Assembly: GCA_046757205.1 (NCBI GenBank) | Contig: JBHHXR010000086.1 | Span: 1 to 13,006, forward strand | Reading direction: 5' to 3' | DNA length: 13,006 nucleotides | From: JBHHXR01 sp046757205 | Lineage (GTDB): Bacteria > Pseudomonadota > Alphaproteobacteria > Rhodobacterales > Rhodobacteraceae | Part shown: positions 7,094 to 13,006 of the stretch, piece by piece | How the letters are laid out: each line of letters starts with the position of its first letter | How positions within the stretch are numbered: position 1 is the first letter of the stretch | Position numbers and translations under genes: made by a program | The notes under the pieces: model-generated | What the model saw: only the letters and a program-made list of their open reading frames with translations | Database searches by the model: none | Told to the model about the DNA's origin: nothing

Positions 7094-7585
7094 TTGAGCG
7101 AAGCTGACATGGCGGCTCTGCCCTATCGGCGCAGCGCCGGGCTGGTGGTTGTCAACGGCGCCGGGCGGGTCTTCGCGGGCCGTCGCCTCGACAGCCCCGG
7201 TGACGCCTGGCAGATGCCGCAGGGAGGGATCGAGGAAGACGAGAACCCGCGCTGCGCCGCGTTGCGCGAACTGGAAGAAGAGACCGGCATCCCCCCTTCG
7301 GCGGTCGAGTACGTTGCCGAGACCGACGGCTGGATCAGCTACGATCTGCCGGCCGAACTGATCCCGCGGCTGTGGGGAGGCCGGTATCGCGGGCAGTCCC
7401 AGAAATGGTTTCTGCTCCGATTCACCGGCACCGACGACCTGATCTCGATCGACACGGAGCATCCCGAATTCAGCGATTGGGCATGGATGCGTCCGGCCGT
7501 ACTGATAAGCAGGATCGTTCCTTTCAAGCGGGCGGCCTACGACCGCGTATTCGAGGAATTCGCCGAGTATCTTGGCGACAGGTGA
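7094..7585 (+). CDS. rppH: RNA 5'-pyrophosphohydrolase RppH
   Basis: RppH removes pyrophosphate from the 5' end of transcripts, which opens them to RNase E-type decay; in alphaproteobacteria it may also act on dinucleoside polyphosphates. The Nudix box is complete: GGIEEDENPRCAALRELEEETGI fits GX5EX7REUXEEXGU. WQMPQGG, AELIPRLW and GQSQKWFLLRF are typical of RppH. The frame is open upstream into ctpA, so the start must be chosen. TTG at 7094 lies five bases after GGGAG-type purines (7083-7088) and gives 163 residues; ATG at 7109 gives 158 with a spacing that is too long. I prefer the TTG. It follows ctpA by 34 bases. Relatives often have a polysaccharide deacetylase gene between these two; none is present here. 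Confidence 0.93.
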   Translation: MSEADMAALPYRRSAGLVVVNGAGRVFAGRRLDSPGDAWQMPQGGIEEDENPRCAALRELEEETGIPPSAVEYVAETDGWISYDLPAELIPRLWGGRYRGQSQKWFLLRFTGTDDLISIDTEHPEFSDWAWMRPAVLISRIVPFKRAAYDRVFEEFAEYLGDR

Positions 7586-7592
7586 CGCGGGA

Positions 7593-7613
7593 CGCCGGCA
7601 CTTCGGGTCGGCG
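7593..7613. terminator. Possible bidirectional terminator hairpin between rppH and DUF1285
   Basis: Only 33 bases separate the convergent stops of rppH (7585) and the DUF1285 gene (7619). They contain CGCCGGC (7593-7599) and GTCGGCG (7607-7613), which form a 7-bp stem including one G-T pair around ACTTCGG. No T-run follows on either strand, so intrinsic termination would be weak. Confidence 0.3.
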
Positions 7614-7618
7614 GGCGT

Positions 7619-8218
7619 TCAGCCCTCAAGCTCGGTTGCCGGGATGAACGGAAAGAACCTTCCGCCCGAGCGGACGCCGAACCAGTCGGCGCCGTCGAAG
7701 GGCTCCGTCACGCCGAGTTCGACCAGGCGGTAGAAACTCTTGCGGTCGATCAGAGCTTCCAGATCGGACCGGATCAGAATGTAGGGCGACGGCTCGCCGG
7801 TGTCGGGCGCGCGCGCCACGCGGATAGGATGGTCGGGCCCGGCCTCTGCCTCGTCACCGACCTGGGTCATGAATTTGATACGTTGGTCGGGACCGGGATT
7901 TTCAACCGTGAAATCGACCGCGACGAAGGGCGCATCGTCGACCGTGATGCCAACCTTCTCGACCGGCGTGACAAGAAAATACCTGTCGCCGTCCTTGCGG
8001 ATGACGGACGAAAACAGCCTTACCAGCGGTTTCCGGCCAATTGGCGTGCCGAGATAATACCAGGTGCCGTCGCGGGCAATGCGGATATCGAGGTCGCCGC
8101 AATAGGGAGGATTCCACATGTGCACCGGCGGAAGCCCTTTCTTCGGGGATGCCGATCTGACGGCTTCCGCGATGCTTTCGGCGCCCGGGGTCACGAATTT
8201 ATCAGTTTGATCGTTCAT
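7619..8218 (-). CDS. DUF1285 family protein
   Basis: This 199-residue protein belongs to the DUF1285 family; I know of no established biochemical role. Recognisable family stretches are VHMWNPPYCGDLDIRI (32-47), GTWYYLGTPIGRKPLVRLF (51-69), LRK-like SVIRKDGDRYFLVTPVEKVGI (71-91), VDFTVEN (101-107) and SPYILIRSDLEALIDRKSFYRLVE (144-167). There is no signal peptide or membrane segment, so it should be cytosolic. The start chosen, ATG at 8216-8218, gives the expected family N-terminus; the ribosome binding site is weak (AGAAAG). The gene is divergent from moxR with 94 bases between them. DUF1285 genes are often found beside MoxR/DUF58/DUF4159 genes in alphaproteobacteria, which hints at a shared regulation or process, but that link is inferred. 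Confidence 0.92.
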   Translation of the reverse strand: MNDQTDKFVTPGAESIAEAVRSASPKKGLPPVHMWNPPYCGDLDIRIARDGTWYYLGTPIGRKPLVRLFSSVIRKDGDRYFLVTPVEKVGITVDDAPFVAVDFTVENPGPDQRIKFMTQVGDEAEAGPDHPIRVARAPDTGEPSPYILIRSDLEALIDRKSFYRLVELGVTEPFDGADWFGVRSGGRFFPFIPATELEG

Positions 8219-8312
8219 TGTGCTGTGCTTTCTTCGCGGTACCTTGATAGCATGCATCGGACCGGACCGCGACCCGGCGGCGCGGCCATGCGGGTATTTT
8301 AGGGAGTCGAGG

Positions 8313-9323
8313 ATGAACGCCAGTTCCGACGAGTTGATCGGGGAAGTCGAAGCCACGGGCGAGCGCCTTGGCCGGGTCCAGGAGATGCTGCGCCGGCGGA
8401 TCATCGGCCAGGACCAGGTGCTGGAACTGTCGCTGATCGCGCTTCTGTGCGGTGGCCACGGGCTGCTGGTAGGGGTTCCGGGGCTGGCGAAAACCCGGCT
8501 GGTGGAAACTCTCGGCACCGTGATGGGACTGAACACCCAGAGGATCCAGTTCACCCCCGACCTTATGCCCTCGGATATCCTGGGCGCCGAGGTTCTGGAG
8601 ACCGGCTCGGACGGCAGCCGCGCTTTCCGGTTCATCGAAGGCCCGGTCTTCTGCCAGCTTCTGATGGCCGACGAGATCAACCGCGCCAGCCCGCGCACCC
8701 AGTCGGCGCTGTTGCAGGCGATGCAGGAAAAACAGGTTACCGTCGCCGGCAAGAATCGTCGCCTCGCCCGTCCGTTCCACGTTCTGGCGACCCAGAACCC
8801 CATCGAACAGGAAGGCACCTACCCGCTGCCGGAGGCGCAGCTCGACCGGTTTCTGCTCCAGATCGACGTCGACTATCCCGACCGGGACGCCGAACGCGCA
8901 ATCATTCTGGCGACCACCGGCGTCGAGGAAGCTCAGGCGGAGCCGGTTTTCGACGCCGATGGGCTGATCGCGGCGCAGACGCTGATCCGCCGGCTGCCGG
9001 TCGGCGAGGCGGTGGTCGAGACCATCCTCGACCTGGTGCGCGCGGCGCGGCCGGGAACGGAGGCAGCCGATGAAGTCATTCGGACATCGGTGAGCTGGGG
9101 GCCAGGGCCGCGGGCGGCGCAGGCATTGATGCTCGCGGTGCGCGCAAGGACCCTGCTCCAGGGGCGGCTGGCGCCGTCGAAGGACGATGTGATCGCCCTG
9201 GCCAACCCGGTGCTGAAACACCGCATGGCGCTGGGTTACGCGGCGCGCGCCGAAGGGCGGACCCTTGAGGAAGTGATCGGTATTCTCGTGGACCATGTAA
9301 CCGGAACCGAGGCCGCGGCGTGA
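8313..9323 (+). CDS. MoxR-family AAA+ ATPase
   Basis: MoxR ATPases are AAA+ machines thought to act as chaperones that activate or mature partner proteins, often ones with von Willebrand A domains. The 336 residues hold the full ATPase kit: Walker A GVPGLAKT (54-61), Walker B LLMADEIN (116-123, DE at 120-121), sensor 1 ATQNP (159-163) and EAQLDRF (174-180) with a likely arginine finger. A lid domain follows (about 210-330, including VSWGPGPRAAQALMLAVRA). The ATG has AGGGAG (8301-8306) six bases upstream. The last codon overlaps the DUF58 start (GTGA, 4 bases), a sign of translational coupling. I see no clear promoter boxes in the 94-base divergent gap with DUF1285. Its substrates are unknown here, probably the DUF58 and DUF4159 neighbours. 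Confidence 0.96.
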   Translation: MNASSDELIGEVEATGERLGRVQEMLRRRIIGQDQVLELSLIALLCGGHGLLVGVPGLAKTRLVETLGTVMGLNTQRIQFTPDLMPSDILGAEVLETGSDGSRAFRFIEGPVFCQLLMADEINRASPRTQSALLQAMQEKQVTVAGKNRRLARPFHVLATQNPIEQEGTYPLPEAQLDRFLLQIDVDYPDRDAERAIILATTGVEEAQAEPVFDADGLIAAQTLIRRLPVGEAVVETILDLVRAARPGTEAADEVIRTSVSWGPGPRAAQALMLAVRARTLLQGRLAPSKDDVIALANPVLKHRMALGYAARAEGRTLEEVIGILVDHVTGTEAAA

Positions 9324-10234
9324 ACCACGCCCCCGACGACCGCCGCGCAGTATCTGCAAGGGCAGCTCTGCTTCGCCGGGACGCCGAGCGCATCGGCGGC
9401 ACGCTTCCACCGTTGCTGGCCGAGGCCGAGCGGTTGGCCGCGACGGTGCAGATGGGCCTGCATGGCCGCAGGAAATCCGGCCCCGGCGAGACCTTCTGGC
9501 AATACCGCCGGGCGATGCCGGGCGACACGCTGTCCGATATCGACTGGCGGCGCTCGGCGCGGTCCGACAACCTCTATGTTCGCGAGATGGAATGGGATGC
9601 GGCGCAGACCGTCTCGATCTGGGCCGACGACGCGCGCGCGATGGATTATCGCGGCTCAGCGGCAGTGCGGACGAAGAGAGAGCGGGCGGAGCTGCTCGCG
9701 CTTGCGCTGGCGGTCCTGCTGATACGGGCGGGCGAACGCGTGGCGTTGCTGGGGACCGAGGCTTCGGTCGCGCGCCCCGGCGAATCCCAGCTCAGACGCA
9801 TGGCGTTCGAGCTTGCCCGGGAGCGGGCGGACCGTCCGGAATACGGCGCACCGCCGTCGCAGCCGCCGTCGCGGGGCGGACGAGCGGTCTTTCTGTCCGA
9901 CTTCCTGGGCGACAGCGGCGCGACCTCGGCCGCGCTTGAGCGGGCCGCGCGCCTCGCCGTGTCGGGATGCGCGGTGCAGGTGCTGGACGAGACGGAAGAG
10001 ACCTTCCCGTTCGACGGGCGCGTGCTGTTCGAGAGCATGGGGGGCACCATCCGTTTCGAGACCGAGCGGGCGCGGGCTCTGCGCGAAGCCTATCAGGGGC
10101 GTCTGGCGGACAGCCGCGGCGCGCTGATGAAGGCGGTGCAGATGTCCGGCTGGCGCTGCCTTGTCCATCATACGTCCGAGAGCCCGCGAAAAGCGCTGCT
10201 GTGGCTATACATCGCGCTCGGGGGGCTGGCGTAG
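9320..10234 (+). CDS. DUF58 domain protein, usual MoxR partner
   Basis: DUF58 proteins are nearly always encoded next to MoxR ATPases and carry a von Willebrand A-like fold; their role is not settled. The diagnostic block is GPGETFWQYRRAMPGDTLSDIDWRRSAR at about 54-81, followed by LYVREMEWD. Right after it, the metal-ion site expected as DxSxSM reads DDARAM (103-108): both serines are alanines, so this site probably does not bind metal in the usual way. The rest has the alternating strands and helices of the fold (RAVFLSDFLGD, AVQVLDETEETFPF). The end (LLWLYIALGGLA) is hydrophobic and could touch the membrane. It starts at GTG 9320 inside the end of moxR and ends three bases before the next gene. 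Length, 304 residues, is normal. Confidence 0.94.
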   Translation: MNHAPDDRRAVSARAALLRRDAERIGGTLPPLLAEAERLAATVQMGLHGRRKSGPGETFWQYRRAMPGDTLSDIDWRRSARSDNLYVREMEWDAAQTVSIWADDARAMDYRGSAAVRTKRERAELLALALAVLLIRAGERVALLGTEASVARPGESQLRRMAFELARERADRPEYGAPPSQPPSRGGRAVFLSDFLGDSGATSAALERAARLAVSGCAVQVLDETEETFPFDGRVLFESMGGTIRFETERARALREAYQGRLADSRGALMKAVQMSGWRCLVHHTSESPRKALLWLYIALGGLA

Positions 10235-10237
10235 GTC

Positions 10238-13006
10238 ATGTTCGCCATCGGCCCCGTTGCATTCCTGACGCCGTGGCTGCTGCTCGGTCTTCTGTTCCTG
10301 CCGGTGCTTTGGTGGCTGCTGCGCGCGATCCCGCCGCGCCCGGCGAGGCGGGCGTTTCCCGGTGTCCGGCTTCTGCTCGGCCTCAGCGATCCGGAGCGCA
10401 TGCCCGAGCGCACGCCGCTTTGGCTGCTGCTGCTGCGCGTGGCGGCGGTTGCGGCCGCGATCCTCGCCTTCGCCGAGCCGGTCCTAAACCGCCAGGATCA
10501 TGCGCCCGGCGCCGGTCCGCTGCTGGTGGTGATGGACGGAGGCTGGTCCAGCGCACCGAACTGGGCGGAGCGCCAGAAAAGGGCGCGTGAGTTTCTTCTG
10601 GGCGCGGCGGCCAACGGGCGTACGGCGGCGCTGATGCTGCTCACCGACCGGATCCCGGCCGGCGGCCGCATAACCTGGCGCGATCCGAAGCAGGAAGTCG
10701 AGCGCACGGCCGTTGTGCGGCCAAAGCCCTGGCAGCCCGACCGGGCGGGATTCGGGGACTGGATCGCCGGCCTCGGCGACGAGGAATTCGAAACCATCTG
10801 GCTCACCGACGGTCTGGACCACGGCGGCGCTGAGGCTCTCGTGACCGCGCTGGCGGAACGCGGACCGGTCAGCGTCGTGCTGACGTCGGGACCGTTCCCG
10901 GCGTTGAAATCCGTGCGCCTGAAAGACGGCAAGCTCGTCGCGACCTATCTGCGCCCCGAAGCCGGGCAGGCCGCGACCGTCGCCGTGAACGCGCTGGGGC
11001 CGGATCCGAACGGCGTCGAGCGGATCCTCGGGCGGGGCGAGGCCGTGATCGAACCGGAAGCCAAGACCACCGAGGTGGAAATCGACATGCCGATAGAGGC
11101 GCGCAACCGTGTCTCGCGGCTCGAGATAGCGGGTGTGCATTCCGCCGGCGCGGTGCTGCTGGCCGACGATGCGGTGCGGCGGCGCAAGGTCGCGCTGATC
11201 GCCGGACGCAAGCCGGAGGAGGGCGAGGAACTGGTCTCTCCGCTGTTCTACCTGCGCAAGGCGCTCGAGCCGTCGGCCGAAATCATCGAGGCGCCTCTCG
11301 CCGAAACGCTGCATGCGGCGCCCGACGTGCTGATCCTCGCCGATGTCGGTACGATGACGGAAAAGGAGAGCGAGGCGGTAAAGGACTGGGTGGACCGTGG
11401 CGGGCTGCTGCTGCGCTTCGCCGGACCGCGGCTGGCCCGGAGCGGTGTCGGCCAGCTGAACGACGACCCGCTGCTTCCGGTCCGGCTGCGCGCCGGCGGA
11501 CGCAGCATCGGCGGCGCCATGTCATGGGGCGAGCCGAAGCGGCTCACGGATTTCCGACCGGAGAGCCCGTTTTCCGGCCTGCCCGTGCCGGGCGACGTCG
11601 AGATCGCGAAACAGGTCATGGCCCAGCCGGATCCCGACCTTCCGTCGCGCGTGCTGGCCACGCTCGAGGACGGAACGCCGCTGGTTACCGGCAGGAAACT
11701 GGGCGACGGGCAGGTAGTCCTCTTCCACGTGACGGCAAACGCCGAATGGTCGAACCTGCCCCTGTCGGGGCTGTTCGTCCAGATGCTCGAACGGCTCGCC
11801 GTTTCGGCCCGCGGCACGGCGCCGGGAGCGGTTGAACTCGCCGGCAGGAAGTGGCGTCCCGAACGGGTATTGACCGGTTTCGGCGAACTGGAGAAAACCG
11901 ACGCCCTGCCCGTGGTCGCCGGCGAGGATCTGGTCGAGTTCCGGCCCGGACCGGAAACACCGCCGGGGCTCTACAGGTCGGGCAGCCGGCAGGTGGCCTT
12001 CAACGCGCTGGGGCCGGGCGACGTTCTGGAGCCGCTCGGAAATTTGCCTCCCGGTGTGGAAATCATCACCGACGGGCCACAGCCGGAAGCCGCGCTGAAA
12101 CCGCTGCTGCTGGCGCTGGCGCTCGTGCTGCTGGCTGCCGACGTGTTTGCCACGATTGCCCTGAGCGGACGGTTGGCGCGCGGCGTTACCGCGGCGCTGG
12201 TGCCGGTCCTGGTCTTTTTCATGCCCGCGCCCGACGCCGTTGCCCAGTCGGGTGACGGAACCGCGATTCTGGCCGCCAACAACACGGTTCTTGCCTATGT
12301 CGAAACCGGCGACAGGCGGACCGACCGGATGAGCCTGGCCGGGCTTCGCGGCCTGACGCGGACGCTCAACCGCCGCACCGCCGTGGAACCGGTGGAACCC
12401 GTGGGCGTATCGCTGGAAACCGACGAACTGGCGCTGTTTCCGTTCCTTTACTGGCCCGTCAATGACGCGCAGCGCATGCCGTCGGAGGCGGCCTATGCGA
12501 GGCTGAACGACTACCTGCGCACCGGCGGCATGATCCTGTTCGATACCCAGGACGCCGGGCTCGGCGCTTCGTCGGGCGCCGACACGCCGAACCGCCGGAT
12601 GCTGCGCAAGATCGCCGCGCCGCTCGATATCCCGCCGCTGGAGCCCATACCTCCCGACCACGTGCTTACCAGGACGTTCTATCTGCTCAAGGGTTTTCCG
12701 GGTCGCCATGCGCGCGGCACCGTCTGGGTCGAGGCATCGCCGGATGCGAAAGAGGTCGAGGGCTTGCCCTTCCGCAACCTCAACGATGGCGTGACACCGG
12801 TTATTTTCGGCAGCAATGACTGGGCGGCGGCCTGGGCGATCGGCAGCGACGGCGAATTCCTGTATCCGGTGGGCCGTGGCCGCGGCGGCGAGAGGCAGCG
12901 GGAGATGGCTCTGCGCTTCGGTGTCAACCTCATCATGTATGTGCTGACCGGAAACTACAAATCCGACCAGGTTCACGTTCCGGCGCTGCTCGAAAGGCTG
13001 GGCCAG
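10238..13006 (+). CDS. BatA-like N-terminal / DUF4159 membrane protein, cut at window edge
   Basis: Translation from ATG 10238 stays open for 923 codons to the window end, with no stop seen; relatives I know are about this long, so little is likely missing. Domains in order: a BatA-type N-terminus with two membrane segments (about 6-28 and 58-80); a degenerate von Willebrand A-like region, whose metal motif reads DGGWS from Asp100 in place of DxSxS; a glutamine-amidotransferase-like segment (about 316-400, VLILADVGTMTEKES and GGLLLRFAGPRLA); a second membrane hairpin (about 622-668); then DUF4159 (about 680-915, LFPFLYWPVND, LRTGGMILFDTQD, PPDHVLTRTFYLLKGFPGR, GSNDWAAAWA, RQREMALRFGVNLIMYVLTGNYKSDQ). 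Function is unknown. It starts three bases after the DUF58 stop, so it is in the same operon as moxR. Two hairpins would place all large domains on one side of the membrane. Confidence 0.9.
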   Translation, partial: MFAIGPVAFLTPWLLLGLLFLPVLWWLLRAIPPRPARRAFPGVRLLLGLSDPERMPERTPLWLLLLRVAAVAAAILAFAEPVLNRQDHAPGAGPLLVVMDGGWSSAPNWAERQKRAREFLLGAAANGRTAALMLLTDRIPAGGRITWRDPKQEVERTAVVRPKPWQPDRAGFGDWIAGLGDEEFETIWLTDGLDHGGAEALVTALAERGPVSVVLTSGPFPALKSVRLKDGKLVATYLRPEAGQAATVAVNALGPDPNGVERILGRGEAVIEPEAKTTEVEIDMPIEARNRVSRLEIAGVHSAGAVLLADDAVRRRKVALIAGRKPEEGEELVSPLFYLRKALEPSAEIIEAPLAETLHAAPDVLILADVGTMTEKESEAVKDWVDRGGLLLRFAGPRLARSGVGQLNDDPLLPVRLRAGGRSIGGAMSWGEPKRLTDFRPESPFSGLPVPGDVEIAKQVMAQPDPDLPSRVLATLEDGTPLVTGRKLGDGQVVLFHVTANAEWSNLPLSGLFVQMLERLAVSARGTAPGAVELAGRKWRPERVLTGFGELEKTDALPVVAGEDLVEFRPGPETPPGLYRSGSRQVAFNALGPGDVLEPLGNLPPGVEIITDGPQPEAALKPLLLALALVLLAADVFATIALSGRLARGVTAALVPVLVFFMPAPDAVAQSGDGTAILAANNTVLAYVETGDRRTDRMSLAGLRGLTRTLNRRTAVEPVEPVGVSLETDELALFPFLYWPVNDAQRMPSEAAYARLNDYLRTGGMILFDTQDAGLGASSGADTPNRRMLRKIAAPLDIPPLEPIPPDHVLTRTFYLLKGFPGRHARGTVWVEASPDAKEVEGLPFRNLNDGVTPVIFGSNDWAAAWAIGSDGEFLYPVGRGRGGERQREMALRFGVNLIMYVLTGNYKSDQVHVPALLERLGQ

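Noticed and set aside
5317..7110. 597-codon minus-strand frame opposite the EnvC-like gene and ctpA
   Set aside because: It spans two genuine genes on the other strand, has no recognisable domain and has the low-complexity Arg/His/Gln composition of a shadow frame.
8219..8818. Upstream extension of the DUF1285 frame into moxR on the minus strand
   Set aside because: The family N-terminus fits ATG at 8218, and the extension lies antisense to the conserved moxR ATPase domain.
11522..12976. 484-codon minus-strand frame opposite the DUF4159 gene
   Set aside because: The plus strand has an unbroken 923-codon frame with clear BatA and DUF4159 motifs; the antisense product resembles no family.

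Overview
The window is about 13 kb of high-GC DNA with alphaproteobacterial gene content and order, possibly Hyphomicrobiales or Rhodospirillales; the sequence does not settle the family. The basis is the cluster rsfS–rlmH–gpmI–envC-like–ctpA–rppH, the divergent DUF1285 / MoxR–DUF58–DUF4159 group, and protein sequences typical of that class. I see no tRNA, rRNA, CRISPR array, insertion sequence or phage gene.

Layout. (1) 1-871: a decayed 4-hydroxybenzoate 3-monooxygenase (pobA). It keeps its N-terminal third and C-terminal tail, fused in frame after loss of about 167 codons of the core; its presumed upstream region (1-199) holds no convincing gene. (2) 953-1891: an intact nucleoside hydrolase. 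(3) 1892-2041: a structured intergenic segment with two adjacent perfect inverted repeats, then a strong Shine-Dalgarno sequence. It leads into (4) a co-directional run, 2042-7585: rsfS (ribosome silencing factor), rlmH (23S rRNA methyltransferase), gpmI (phosphoglycerate mutase), an EnvC-like murein hydrolase activator, the carboxyl-terminal protease ctpA and the RNA pyrophosphohydrolase rppH. Spacings are short, except 114 bases before gpmI, and gpmI and the envC-like gene overlap by one base. (5) 7619-8218, minus strand: a DUF1285 protein convergent with rppH. (6) 8313-13006, plus strand: MoxR AAA+ ATPase, DUF58 protein, and a large BatA-like/DUF4159 membrane protein that runs off the right edge after 923 codons.

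How the genes work together. The central run mixes ribosome maturation and silencing (RsfS, RlmH), glycolysis (GpmI), cell-wall remodelling and division (EnvC-like, CtpA) and mRNA 5'-end decay (RppH), a housekeeping cluster linked to growth. The right-hand module is a MoxR-type system: an AAA+ chaperone-like ATPase beside proteins with degenerate von Willebrand A-like domains, one of them membrane-anchored. Its function is not established; an envelope-associated role is an inference.

Most of the window is ordinary conserved chromosome. The parts worth a second look are the in-frame-deleted pobA, the structured leader and apparent CTG start of rsfS, and the poorly characterised MoxR/DUF58/DUF4159 module with altered metal-site motifs. 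I found no clearly new multi-gene system.
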